Numbered from the stretch's first letter, positions 53,461-62,084 are shown. The stretch is DNA of 64,000 bases from Nitrospira sp. (GCA_018242725.1 JAFEBI010000010.1:65892-129891); one strand, 5' to 3'. A program made the numbers and translations. Notes: generated by a model from the sequence alone, not told the origin.

Positions 53461-54657
53461 TCATGTAGTGATGACCGCTTCAATGGCGCGGGTCTGCGGA
53501 TCATTGGATTGATCCGCCAGATTGATGGTAAACGGATCTGGGTAAGTCGTGCCTTCTGGCTGGTGAGTGATGGTGATGATCGGCTGGTGCAGGGTCTCTT
53601 GATTCAATGTCGTCACCACACCTCGCTCCTTCGTATTCAGCCGCACCTGGCTATGCACCGGATAAATGCCCACTAATCCGATGAATGACGACAGAAGCTG
53701 TTGGTCGAGCTTATTCTGTCGAGCTTCTTGGTAGAGCCGCTGAAACGTCCGGTGTGACGGCAGTGGGGTGACTCCGCCAAAACCGCTCAGTAATTCATCA
53801 TACCGATCGACGATCATGAGGATCCTGGTTCGGTCCGAGGTAAATTCTCCTCGTGCTTCCTTCGGATACCCGCTGTCATCGAGATAGGCATGATGGTTGG
53901 CAATGAGATGGAGGACGGTCGTCTCGCTGCCGCCTGCTTGTTGCAATGTTCGAACGCCGAGACGTGGATGAGCTTCAAACTCTCGCTGTTGAGCCGGGGA
54001 AAGGCATTGGTCGGCATGCGCATGCCGAAGGAGTGAGGGGGCTATCTGTAACAGTCCGATGTCGTGCAGGAGCGCGGCCGTCGCCAGTTCTTGCAACTCC
54101 AATGGGTTGAACTGAAAGGTCTGTCCGAGGATCAGCGCCAAGGTACAGGTTGTGAGGGCATGTTGGCTCAGCATTGGATCGCCGGCTCGATTCTGGCTCA
54201 AGGCCATGAAGACGGATGAATGCGTGAGCGTTCTGGTCACAATTGTGATCTCATGGACGGCATCGGCAGCTTGTTGAGGATTGACTGTTCCAGTCTGGGC
54301 AATCCTGGTGAAGACAGACTGGACAGACTGAGTCAGTTGCTGCTTTGCCAGTGTGGCTTGAGCATATTCTTCGTTAAGTTGGGCGAGTGTTTTGATCGGT
54401 CTTTTATCCTGAATCGACGGTGTGTGGAGTGTGGAAGGTTGTCGGTCAGCTGGTTGTTGATCCGGGTGAGGGCTGATTCCTCGGTCAAGATCGATATCGA
54501 CCGTCTTTACTCCGGCGCGGAGCAACTTCTCGATTTGTTCGCGGCGTTCAACCTTGAAGGAATGACGAAGGAAGGGAGAGCGGAACCATGGAAGGTCGAG
54601 GGCTGCAACGTACATTCCACTCCGAAGTTGACTGATGGGAATGCGCATGGTCGGCAT
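53461..54657 (-). CDS. DUF3391/HD-GYP protein with degenerate active site (copy C)
   Basis: Same layout as the pair at 22932-25523 but much diverged. DUF3391 start MRIPISQLRSGMYVAALDLP, HD at 198-199 (LLHDIGLLQIAPSLL) and a second motif HHAYLDDSGYP at 255-265. Compared with the canonical HHExxDGxGYP, the Glu is Ala and the Gly is Ser/shifted, and the usual Lys after HDIG is Leu. It keeps the C-terminal beta domain (TKERGVVTTLNQE). It may bind rather than hydrolyse c-di-GMP. It is convergent with the MacB-like permease. Confidence 0.88.
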   Translation of the reverse strand: MPTMRIPISQLRSGMYVAALDLPWFRSPFLRHSFKVERREQIEKLLRAGVKTVDIDLDRGISPHPDQQPADRQPSTLHTPSIQDKRPIKTLAQLNEEYAQATLAKQQLTQSVQSVFTRIAQTGTVNPQQAADAVHEITIVTRTLTHSSVFMALSQNRAGDPMLSQHALTTCTLALILGQTFQFNPLELQELATAALLHDIGLLQIAPSLLRHAHADQCLSPAQQREFEAHPRLGVRTLQQAGGSETTVLHLIANHHAYLDDSGYPKEARGEFTSDRTRILMIVDRYDELLSGFGGVTPLPSHRTFQRLYQEARQNKLDQQLLSSFIGLVGIYPVHSQVRLNTKERGVVTTLNQETLHQPIITITHQPEGTTYPDPFTINLADQSNDPQTRAIEAVITT

Positions 54658-54753
54658 AGAGACAATGACTTGAAAAAACCGAGGTGGATGGCTTCTTGCC
54701 GTATCGGCAGAAGGTGAACGGAACTGTAGCTGAGGGAACGAGAACGTTCGTTG

Positions 54754-55350
54754 TCAGGACTCATGCTGTGAGGGTGACAGGCAAGAAAGGGACAGTTCAA
54801 TCCGGGGGTTGGTCTTATCGACGTGCTTGTAGAGATGAGTTTCGATGATTCGATTGTCATTGACGTCGAGACCTTCACAGATTGCGTCCTGAGCGATCTT
54901 CAGTCCTCCGTCGAGATCGCGCCTCAATGATGTGGCAAAAAAGAACCGGATTGAGAGGGCGAGTGGGCCTGATCGGAGGCGGTCGCGAAGGGATGGCGCA
55001 TTAGGTGACTGAGCCAAGGTCACCCACACCTGCTGACCGACTTGCACTTTGTATGCGCGGCCGGTCGACGAGAGCAGCCGACGTCCATTCACTGTAGCAT
55101 ATTGATGGTTGATGCTGGGAGGTACCGGCAGTGTAATGGCCAAGCTGTCTGACGTGACTAGTCCTGGGTGGGAAGGAGCATGACCGTTGAAGTTGGTGCT
55201 TGATGGAATAGTCCTTGGGGAATTGGCGGAGGCCTTCACGGAAGCTGAAGCGATAGATCGTGGCCGAAGCAGCGCCTTCCGAAGTTGGATTGTTTTTGCG
55301 AGAGGGGTGCCGGAAGAGAACGCGATGCCTCGTCGATGGCGTAATGGCAT
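54754..55350 (-). CDS. RusA-family Holliday junction resolvase-like protein
   Basis: The core (about residues 70-190) starts SLAITLPVPPSINHQY and has the RusA acidic signature RRDLDGGLKIAQDAI, then EGLDVNDNRIIETHLYKHVD. The aspartates that bind magnesium in RusA are kept. The first 65 residues are basic, Ser-rich and unrelated, so the real start may be internal. It begins 9 bases after mraZ. RusA proteins are usually prophage-encoded, but no other phage genes are seen. Confidence 0.8.
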   Translation of the reverse strand: MPLRHRRGIAFSSGTPLAKTIQLRKALLRPRSIASASVKASANSPRTIPSSTNFNGHAPSHPGLVTSDSLAITLPVPPSINHQYATVNGRRLLSSTGRAYKVQVGQQVWVTLAQSPNAPSLRDRLRSGPLALSIRFFFATSLRRDLDGGLKIAQDAICEGLDVNDNRIIETHLYKHVDKTNPRIELSLSCLSPSQHES

Positions 55351-55359
55351 GGGGCCGAC

Positions 55360-55800
55360 TTAGAGCAAATTGACGATCTTAGCCATGTTCTGTTCATACC
55401 GATCTTCGGTACGGGCAATATAACGACGCCAGTCGCTTGGATTCCACAGTTCCATGCGGTGATAGAGGCCAACCAGTATGATTTCCTGCTCCTCATCCAC
55501 CGGGACCAGCTTGCGTAAACGGCCGGGGATCAGGATCCGTCCGGTCTTATCGATGTCCGACGAACCGGCCTCCGAAACGACAAAGTGCATGAACAGCCGA
55601 CTTTGGTCTTCATCCAAGGACGACTTCGTTCGGTCCAGAACCTTCTCCCATTCCTTCAACGAATAGATCAGCAGTGACTGTTCCGGGCCTTTCAGGAACA
55701 TCACGGCTTGGCCGTCGGCTTCAATCTGTTCGCGGATCGGAGAAGGGACGATAAATCGCCCTTTTTCATCCACTTTGCAAAGATATTCACCGGCGAACAT
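55360..55800 (-). CDS. mraZ: Transcriptional regulator MraZ (orphan)
   Basis: AbrB-like DNA-binding protein of 146 residues with the two SpoVT/AbrB repeats: FAGEYLCKVDEKGRFIVPSP in the first, SEAGSSDIDKTGRILIPGRL in the second. MraZ normally heads the division and cell-wall cluster and represses it. Here no rsmH, fts or mur gene follows. Instead a RusA-like gene lies downstream and a broken helix-turn-helix gene upstream. The start ATG is firm, as FAGEY is the conserved N-terminus. Confidence 0.93.
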   Translation of the reverse strand: MFAGEYLCKVDEKGRFIVPSPIREQIEADGQAVMFLKGPEQSLLIYSLKEWEKVLDRTKSSLDEDQSRLFMHFVVSEAGSSDIDKTGRILIPGRLRKLVPVDEEQEIILVGLYHRMELWNPSDWRRYIARTEDRYEQNMAKIVNLL

Positions 55801-55990
55801 CTCTATATGCCTTCGTTGAGGAATTGACCGAATATCTGGGTTGATCGTCTCGGATCCACTGTTCGAGATCCGAACGGACGAATCGTCACTCGTTGCCGAG
55901 TTTGAACGCGGGGATGTATCGGCGTTGAAGATACCGAATGAGTGTGCACTGTGGAATCTTGAGGAAGCGGCAGGTTTCCGTGCCCGTCAT
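55787..55990 (-). pseudogene. Excisionase-type helix-turn-helix gene broken by TGA
   Basis: From ATG 55990 the minus strand encodes MTGTETCRFLKIPQCTLIRY, continuing LQRRYIPAFKLGNE. A TGA (55888-55886) then stands where this family has Trp (consensus KxGxxWRF). The frame continues RFVRSDLEQWIRDDQ and stays open to 55787, overlapping the mraZ start by 14 bases. With TGG at that place it would be a complete 67-residue MerR/excisionase-family (HTH_17) protein. It is either a recent nonsense mutation or a base error. It is preceded by its own promoter. Confidence 0.75.
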
Positions 55991-56015
55991 CCCATCTCGT
56001 CCTAGAGCTCACAGG

Positions 56016-56030
56016 CCGCATACCACCCCA
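56016..56030 (-). promoter_or_regulatory. Possible MraZ box
   Basis: On the minus strand TGGGG-TGGTA-TGCGG lies just downstream of the -10 box of the mraZ promoter. E. coli MraZ binds TGGGN units with 5-base spacers. Here one perfect and one near-perfect unit have that spacing. This suggests autoregulation but is weak evidence. Confidence 0.35.
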
Positions 56031-56040
56031 CTATGGAGGT

Positions 56041-56068
56041 ATTCTAGAGGTCGGTGTCATAAAGTCAA
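56041..56068 (-). promoter_or_regulatory. Sigma-70 type promoter for the mraZ-rusA unit
   Basis: Reading leftwards, TTGACT (56068-56063), a 16-base spacer and TAGAAT (56046-56041), about 50 bases upstream of the broken helix-turn-helix gene. Confidence 0.7.
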
Positions 56069-56097
56069 GTGAAAATATGTGTATGTGATGGAACCTA

Positions 56098-56439
56098 TCA
56101 GAGACCATTGGCGTGGTCGATGCCTGAGTCGTCTCCACCGGGTTCGTCCAGCATGGCTTCGACGTCACTGACGTCTTCACCCAACTCCTGTCCCATTTTC
56201 TTCATGAGTCGAGCAACGCTCCGGGGATCCGACTCATCGAGTCCGTCAAGGGTGGCGGGATCGGCAAGTGACTCGAGCCTGGCCTCCTCAGATTTGGGAG
56301 CGGAAAATCGTGAGAGGAGACGGTTCATCCTCGAGCTTCCGCAGTGGCGGCATTGAGCCGGATCCTGTCGATGGGGGTTCAATGACAGGATCGCATTACG
56401 TTTCGCGCAGTCTTGGCATAGGTACTCATAGATGGGCAT
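56098..56439 (-). CDS. FmdB-family zinc-ribbon protein
   Basis: A 113-residue protein starting MPIYEYLCQDCAKRNAILS with a second pair QCRHCG, so one zinc ribbon at residues 1-45. The remainder is acidic (DPRSVARLMKKMGQELGEDV). FmdB proteins are putative regulators. It follows comF by 12 bases on the same strand. Confidence 0.9.
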   Translation of the reverse strand: MPIYEYLCQDCAKRNAILSLNPHRQDPAQCRHCGSSRMNRLLSRFSAPKSEEARLESLADPATLDGLDESDPRSVARLMKKMGQELGEDVSDVEAMLDEPGGDDSGIDHANGL

Positions 56440-56451
56440 GAAGGTCGCCTT

Positions 56452-57255
56452 TCAATGACTTAAAAATGGATAGGGAGCTGGAGTGTGCGTGCGATCCGGA
56501 ATCAGATGCTGATCGATGGTTCGTGCCAAGGTGAGGACGAAGACATCGGCTGAGCCGGATCGGCGCAAAGTCTTGGCGCATTCGTTGACAGTCGTGCCGG
56601 TTGTGAAGACATCGTCAATCAATAAGATACGCTTGTTCTTGAGCTGAGCAGGGCGCCGTACTGCAAATGCATGACGAAGATTTTTGAGCCGGCTTTTGCG
56701 GGAGAGGGAGGTCTGAGGTGAGGTGGAAGTGGTACGGACCAGATTGGTGTAGGCAATGGAAATGTTCAGATGTCGCCCGATCCGATCCGCCAGCAGCAGT
56801 GCCTGGTTGAACTCTCGCTGGCAGAGCCGTTCGTGGTGCAACGGAACCGGTATGATCAGATCGATGGTATCCAGCCGTGGAAGTGTGGCGAGCATCAAAT
56901 CGGAGAGCGGCGCCACGAGGGAAACCTTGTTCTGGTATTTCAATAGGCGGATCGCATCTTGGAGCGGAGGAGTATACGGGTACAGCGTCCAGGCTCGTGT
57001 ATAGGAAGGTGGACGTTCAACGCAGGAATAACACAGATGCCGAGAGTTATAAACGGTCGCCACTGAAGAAGTAAACGGTCGATCACAGCGCGCGCAGCGA
57101 GCTGGGGGCATCAGCCGAAGCGCGCTCCAGCAGCCGGTACAAAAATGAGGAATGAGGTCATCCGCCAAGGGTGCACCACATACCACACACTGAATTGGAA
57201 AGAAAAACCGTGTGGCACGACGTAGGAGTGTAGTAAGCAGAGGAAAGGCGGCCAT
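56452..57255 (-). CDS. ComF-family phosphoribosyltransferase-like protein
   Basis: An N-terminal zinc region with cysteine pairs (CVVCGAPL, CARC, CYSC) is followed by a PRTase domain with the PRPP loop RILLIDDVFTTGTTVNECAK. Family members (ComF, GntX) take part in DNA uptake or nucleotide salvage; no other competence genes are seen. An N-terminal hydrophobic stretch is absent. It is 267 residues, slightly longer than usual. Confidence 0.92.
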   Translation of the reverse strand: MAAFPLLTTLLRRATRFFFPIQCVVCGAPLADDLIPHFCTGCWSALRLMPPARCARCDRPFTSSVATVYNSRHLCYSCVERPPSYTRAWTLYPYTPPLQDAIRLLKYQNKVSLVAPLSDLMLATLPRLDTIDLIIPVPLHHERLCQREFNQALLLADRIGRHLNISIAYTNLVRTTSTSPQTSLSRKSRLKNLRHAFAVRRPAQLKNKRILLIDDVFTTGTTVNECAKTLRRSGSADVFVLTLARTIDQHLIPDRTHTPAPYPFLSH

Positions 57256-57399
57256 GGCAGATAGAAATGAACCTTTGGGCTAGTTCCATTATGGCGAAGC
57301 GGCAGCCTCTGTCAAGGTTGTCCTGCTCCGAAGGGTTGTGCTATAGGAGTACGCGTTTTAGAGAATTCAGGACAGAGACTTCAGGAGCGTGAGGAGTCG

Positions 57400-58101
57400 G
57401 TGGTCACGATCAGACAGCTTTCAAAGACATACTCCCGTGGTGACGCCATGGTGACGGCCTTGCACGATGTCGATCTTGAAGTTCGGCAGGGCGAATTCTG
57501 TGCCTTCGTCGGTCCGAGTGGATGCGGGAAGAGCACGCTCCTCAATCTTGTCGCTGGGCTCGATTACCCGACTTCGGGGGAAGTTGTGATTGATGGACGG
57601 TCCACTCGCACACTGAATAGTCAGGACTGGACGACGATGCGGCGTGAAACAATCGGGATCGTGTTTCAGGCCTTTCATCTTGTTCATGGATTGACGGCTG
57701 AAGAGAACATCGCACTCCCGCTGATGTTGCGGGGGGAACAGGGACGTGATATTGAAGCACGAGTCGACGATTTGTTGCATCGGGTTGGTATGCGTCATCG
57801 GCGGCGTCATCGTCCGGGTGAGCTCTCAGGTGGAGAACAACAGCGAGTGGCGATTGCGCGGGCATTAGTCCACCAACCACGGCTTCTGCTGGCTGATGAG
57901 CCGACCGGCAATGTGGATTCTCATCAAGGTGCGGAGATTATGGCGCTGATTCGGGGGCTCGCCCAGTCTGGGGGACAGACGGTGTTGTTGGTGACCCATA
58001 GCGCCCAGGCTGCGTTGACGGCTGACTATACATGGGTGATGCGCGACGGCAGACTGGTTTCACGCACTACTCCTTCTGCTCAATCGGTTTGTCCATCATG
58101 A
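57400..58101 (+). CDS. LolD-type ABC transporter ATPase
   Basis: Walker [18 protein letters not shown]-loop [12 protein letters not shown], signature [16 protein letters not shown], Walker [14 protein letters not shown]; 233 residues. The GTG start is close to GAGGAG. The likely partner is the large FtsX-type permease at 59469, but a dihydroorotate dehydrogenase and a regulator lie between. Such ATPase-permease pairs move lipoproteins or other hydrophobic substrates out of the inner membrane. Confidence 0.93.
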   Translation: MVTIRQLSKTYSRGDAMVTALHDVDLEVRQGEFCAFVGPSGCGKSTLLNLVAGLDYPTSGEVVIDGRSTRTLNSQDWTTMRRETIGIVFQAFHLVHGLTAEENIALPLMLRGEQGRDIEARVDDLLHRVGMRHRRRHRPGELSGGEQQRVAIARALVHQPRLLLADEPTGNVDSHQGAEIMALIRGLAQSGGQTVLLVTHSAQAALTADYTWVMRDGRLVSRTTPSAQSVCPS

Positions 58102-59024
58102 ACCTCTCTACGACGATCGCGGGAGTGATGTTCCCCAGCTGTTTTATGAACGCAGCCGGTGCGCTCTGTGTCACACGAGAAGAACTGGAGGCCCTAGGAG
58201 GGTCTGCTGCAGGGGCGATCGTCACAAAGTCGATGACGATTGAGGCGCGTCAGGGGAATCCAGAGCCGAGGTATGTTGGGTTTCCTGGAGGCTCCATCAA
58301 CTCAATGGGACTGCCGAATCTGGGTTATCGGGCGTATGCCGAATTGATTCCGCAGCTCAAACGATTTGGCAAGCCCGTCATTGCCAGTGTCGCCGGACTG
58401 ACGGAGGACGACTTTCCGACGATTGCTGAAATGATCAATGCCGCACAGCCGGATCTGATTGAGGTGAATTTATCCTGTCCCAACATCCCTGGGAAGCCTC
58501 AAATTGGGTATGACCCGGATGCCTCTGAGCGGGTACTCAAAAAGGTTCGTCCGAAGATCACGGTTCCCATGGGGGTCAAGCTGCCGCCCTATTTTGATCC
58601 GGCGCATCATCATGTGATGGGGACCATGCTCGGGCGATGTGGGGTCGATTTTCTGAACCTGATCAATTCAGTCGGCAACGGACTCGTGGTTGATTCGGAG
58701 CGGGAAACGGTCGTGATCAAGCCGAAAGGTGGATTCGGTGGATTAGGCGGACGCCTGATCAAGCCCGTGGCTTTAGCGAACGTCCGTGCCTTTTATAAGT
58801 TCTTTGGAGAAAAGATGCCCATTATTGGCACGGGTGGAGTGATGGATGGCGGTGATGCGTTTGAACATATTCTCTGCGGGGCATCGGCGGTGCAGGTCGG
58901 GACAGTATTGGTGGAGGAGGGGCTGGACGCCTTCCGTCGTTTAGAGACAGAACTTGGGGCGGTATTAACCCGAAAGGGATATCGATCGATTCAGGATTGC
59001 CGCGGACGGCTCAAGGAACTCTAG
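58098..59024 (+). CDS. Dihydroorotate dehydrogenase, class 1A-like
   Basis: FMN enzyme of pyrimidine synthesis oxidising dihydroorotate to orotate. Features follow class 1A (lactococcal PyrDA type): NAAGALCVTREELEALG, GSINSMGLPNLGY, NLSCPNIPGKPQIGYD with the catalytic Cys127, LINSVGNGLVVD, GFGGLGG and IIGTGGVMDGGDAFEHIL. Class 1A enzymes are soluble and use fumarate. The ATG overlaps the ABC ATPase stop (ATGA), so it is co-translated with a transporter subunit. It may be the only such enzyme or a second one. Confidence 0.9.
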   Translation: MNLSTTIAGVMFPSCFMNAAGALCVTREELEALGGSAAGAIVTKSMTIEARQGNPEPRYVGFPGGSINSMGLPNLGYRAYAELIPQLKRFGKPVIASVAGLTEDDFPTIAEMINAAQPDLIEVNLSCPNIPGKPQIGYDPDASERVLKKVRPKITVPMGVKLPPYFDPAHHHVMGTMLGRCGVDFLNLINSVGNGLVVDSERETVVIKPKGGFGGLGGRLIKPVALANVRAFYKFFGEKMPIIGTGGVMDGGDAFEHILCGASAVQVGTVLVEEGLDAFRRLETELGAVLTRKGYRSIQDCRGRLKEL

Positions 59025-59026
59025 GT

Positions 59027-59314
59027 TCACTTGGTGCCGAAGTTGCGCGGCAAGAGATTTTGCTGTAAGGCTTGGCGTAGCAATTGGGCCACGTTGCGAA
59101 CATTCAGCCGACGCATCAAGTTGAAACGGTGGACTTCAACCGTCCTGACGCTGATTCCCAACGATCCCGCGATTTCGCGGTTGGTATGGCCAAGCGCGAC
59201 GAGTCGCAAAATTTCACGTTGTCTGGGGGTGATGGACACCGAGGACTTCGTGTGGCGGGTGGTTCGCGCGAGATGTTTGGTCGCTTTTTTTGCCCTGGTA
59301 GAGTGTCTTGCCAT
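59027..59314 (-). CDS. Stand-alone LuxR-type helix-turn-helix protein
   Basis: A 95-residue protein: a basic N-terminus (KKATKHLARTTRHTK) and a GerE/LuxR DNA-binding domain (SITPRQREILRLVALGHTNR, LGISVRTVEVHRFNLMRRL). There is no receiver or ligand domain, so regulation would be by level or partner. It lies on the opposite strand between the dehydrogenase and the permease, with its stop 2 bases from the dehydrogenase stop. Confidence 0.87.
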   Translation of the reverse strand: MARHSTRAKKATKHLARTTRHTKSSVSITPRQREILRLVALGHTNREIAGSLGISVRTVEVHRFNLMRRLNVRNVAQLLRQALQQNLLPRNFGTK

Positions 59315-59468
59315 TGGTGCTCCTTCTGTATAAGTACGCGTCAGTCTAGCAAACGGTCCTTATCATGTAAACGAAACTCACAGAATTTGCAGAAACAGGT
59401 TGGGACTGTCAACCTCGGTTGACTGGTCTCCGGTGCATGTTCCCCGCAGTTCCGCTTTTTCTACCTCC

Positions 59469-62084
59469 ATGCTGTCATTTATTAACGTCGTTCTTCTGAT
59501 CCTTTTTTCCCATCTGCGACAATGGCCATTGCGGACCGTATTGACGATCGGCGGTGTGGCTCTTGGAGTTTCAGCCTCTGTGGCCGTGCGTACGGCCAAT
59601 GTGGATGTGTTGAGTTCATTTGAGCAAGCCGTGCTGACTGTGGCCGGTCCGACCACTTTAGAGGTGGCAGGAGGCGAGGCGGGTCTTGATGAGCAACTCA
59701 TCACGCGTCTGCGTGCCGTGCCCGGCGTGACCTCGGTATCCCCCGTGATCCTTCAAACAGCCGTTCAAATGAGAAGAGATCAACCTGAACAGGCGATTCA
59801 AGTGCTTGGTCTTGATCTCTTGGCTGAATTCAATACTCGGGGATTTCGCGTGGATCAGCCGACCAGCGAACGCCAGATGATCGACATGATTCATCCACAC
59901 TCGGTGTTTGTCGGGGAAAAGCTGGCGACCGAGTGGAATCTGTCGGTAGGGGACGAGGTTCATCTTCTCATCGGGACCGGCAGCTGTCATTGCCGAGTCA
60001 CGGGAATTCTTCACGGCGAATCAGATCAACGTTCGTCCTGGGAACGTCTGGCGGTCATGGATATTGCCGCCGCTCAGGTGACTTTTGGCATGATTGGTCT
60101 GGTCGATCGGATTGATCTCGTGACCGCTCCAAACTTATCTGTCGATGAGGTGGCAGGCAAGGTACGAACGGTTTTGCCTCCACATGTGACGGTCGAGCGG
60201 CCGATGAACCGGACGAGTCAGGTTGAACAAATGATCAGTGCGTTCCGTCTGAATCTTACGGTACTCAGCTGGGTCGGCCTGTTGGTGGGGATGTTTTTGA
60301 TTTACAACACTATGGCGTTCGCCGTTGCGCAGAGACGACGAGAAATCGGTATCTATCGAGCGGTGGGGATGACTCAAGGGCGAGTGGCTCTGTTGTTCCT
60401 CATTGAGGCTGGACTGTTCGGTATCTTGGGAGGTGTGGTCGGAAGTGTCGCGGGCATGCTGTTAGCGCAACAGTTGATCGCGCTCCTGAGTCGAACCATC
60501 TCGGATCTCTACGTTCCGGTGAGTGCTGGTGGAGCAGAATCATTGTGGGCGGGGCCATGGTTCACGATGGGGATGGAAGGCGTGCTTATCGGCTGTGCGG
60601 TGTCCATGATCGGAGCAATCGGCCCCAGTGTGGATGCCGGCCGGACGGCGACGGTTCGCGCTCTTGCTCCGGGAGATTATGAAGCGAGTCAGCAGTTGCG
60701 AGTGGGCCGTCTCGCTCTCATGGGATGTGCACTGCTCGGCCTGGCAGGACTCCTGAGTTGGCCGGGGCCGATTCAGGGGATTCCGGTCTTGGGCTACATG
60801 GCCACGCTCTGTCTCTTAGCTGGGTTGGCGTGTCTGGCTCCACTCGGTGTCACGAGAGGAAGCGGCCATCACCGATCGATCGGCCCAACAACCGGATTGT
60901 CTGGGGTGATGAGAACGATCGCGGTGGAGCACGCGTCCAGAAATCCAGGTCGAAACGGTGTCACGGTTTCAGCCTTCATGGTGGGGTTGGCGATTATGAT
61001 CGGGGTGTTGGTCATGGTTCGCAGCTTTCGGCATACCGTGGAAGTCTGGGTTGCCGATACGGTTCTGGCCGATGTAGTTGTGGCGCCGTCACTTTGGTTG
61101 CGCGGCACGGAGATCGGGACCGTCGGGCGGAGTCTGCCGCAGGCCTGGACGACCATGCTGTCCTCGATTCCTGAGGTCGCGGCGGTGGATACCTACCGCG
61201 ATGTACGGATGACGGTGAACGGCCATCGCGTGGCCGTTGTTTCAAGGGATTTGCGCTTACATGCCCGGTGGAGCCAGTATCTGGTCCGAAGCGGTAATTC
61301 GTCGGAACAGCTCAATCGAGCGGCTGAGATCGGTGGCCTCCTCGTGTCCGAAGTGTTAGCCGATCGTTTGGGTGTGCGTGAAGGGTCCTCCCTTGACATC
61401 ATGACGCCAAGTGGGGTGCGACAGTTTCCCATTGTCGCAGTGTTTTATGACTATTCAACGGACGGGGGTAAGCTCCTCATGGATCGAGCACTCTATCAGT
61501 CCCTGTGGCATGACGAGTTCGTGACCGTCTTCCCGGTATATCTTCGGGAGCGAGCCAGCCTGGATCGTGTGCGAGCTCGGATTACTGAACAATTAAGTGT
61601 CGCGACCAAGGGAGGACTTCCCCCATTAGTCATCAGTAATACCGAGCTGCGAAAAGAAATCCTTGAGATTTTTGATCGGACCTTTCTCCTGACCTATGTC
61701 CTAGAGGCCATCGCCGTCGTCATTGCCATGCTGGGGATCATCAACACGCTTATTACCTCCGTGCTTGAACGACGTCGGGAGTTCGCCACCCTCCGGGCCA
61801 TCGGCGGCAGCTCGGGGCAAATTCAACAGCTGGTACTCTGGGAGGCCATCTACCTGGGTGCGATAGGGATTGTGCTGGGACTTATTGGCGGAGGTCTACT
61901 GTCGCTGCTGCTGATTAAGGTGATCAATAAACAGTCGTTCGGATGGACGATTCAAATGATTATTCCAATCGGCTCGCTTCTCCAGGCCGTGACACTTGCG
62001 GTATTGGCAACAGTGGTGGCAGGCTACTTTCCGGCCCGATGGGCCTCGCGGCAACCGGTCGTGGAGGGACTGAGGGACGAGTAG
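59469..62084 (+). CDS. Large FtsX-fold ABC permease (two modules)
   Basis: An 871-residue inner-membrane protein with two FtsX modules. The first ends in RRREIGIYRAVGMTQGRVAL, the second in LERRREFATLRAIGGSSGQI, each with its membrane helices and a periplasmic domain (AVPGVTSVSPVILQTAVQMR in the first, PEVAAVDTYRDVRMTVNGHR in the second). This layout matches LolC/E-like and DevC-type exporters. The ATG at 59469 is chosen; the frame is open to 59400. It probably pairs with the ATPase at 57400. Confidence 0.9.
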   Translation: MLSFINVVLLILFSHLRQWPLRTVLTIGGVALGVSASVAVRTANVDVLSSFEQAVLTVAGPTTLEVAGGEAGLDEQLITRLRAVPGVTSVSPVILQTAVQMRRDQPEQAIQVLGLDLLAEFNTRGFRVDQPTSERQMIDMIHPHSVFVGEKLATEWNLSVGDEVHLLIGTGSCHCRVTGILHGESDQRSSWERLAVMDIAAAQVTFGMIGLVDRIDLVTAPNLSVDEVAGKVRTVLPPHVTVERPMNRTSQVEQMISAFRLNLTVLSWVGLLVGMFLIYNTMAFAVAQRRREIGIYRAVGMTQGRVALLFLIEAGLFGILGGVVGSVAGMLLAQQLIALLSRTISDLYVPVSAGGAESLWAGPWFTMGMEGVLIGCAVSMIGAIGPSVDAGRTATVRALAPGDYEASQQLRVGRLALMGCALLGLAGLLSWPGPIQGIPVLGYMATLCLLAGLACLAPLGVTRGSGHHRSIGPTTGLSGVMRTIAVEHASRNPGRNGVTVSAFMVGLAIMIGVLVMVRSFRHTVEVWVADTVLADVVVAPSLWLRGTEIGTVGRSLPQAWTTMLSSIPEVAAVDTYRDVRMTVNGHRVAVVSRDLRLHARWSQYLVRSGNSSEQLNRAAEIGGLLVSEVLADRLGVREGSSLDIMTPSGVRQFPIVAVFYDYSTDGGKLLMDRALYQSLWHDEFVTVFPVYLRERASLDRVRARITEQLSVATKGGLPPLVISNTELRKEILEIFDRTFLLTYVLEAIAVVIAMLGIINTLITSVLERRREFATLRAIGGSSGQIQQLVLWEAIYLGAIGIVLGLIGGGLLSLLLIKVINKQSFGWTIQMIIPIGSLLQAVTLAVLATVVAGYFPARWASRQPVVEGLRDE

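Noticed and set aside
54692-54713. Hairpin CTTCTTGCCG-TAT-CGGCAGAAG downstream of the RusA-like gene as a terminator
   Set aside because: It has a bulged base and no adjacent T-run on the relevant strand; too weak to call.
58032-58097. Longer N-terminus for the dihydroorotate dehydrogenase inside the ABC ATPase gene
   Set aside because: The conserved family start is [12 protein letters not shown] at 58098, overlapping the ATPase stop as ATGA.
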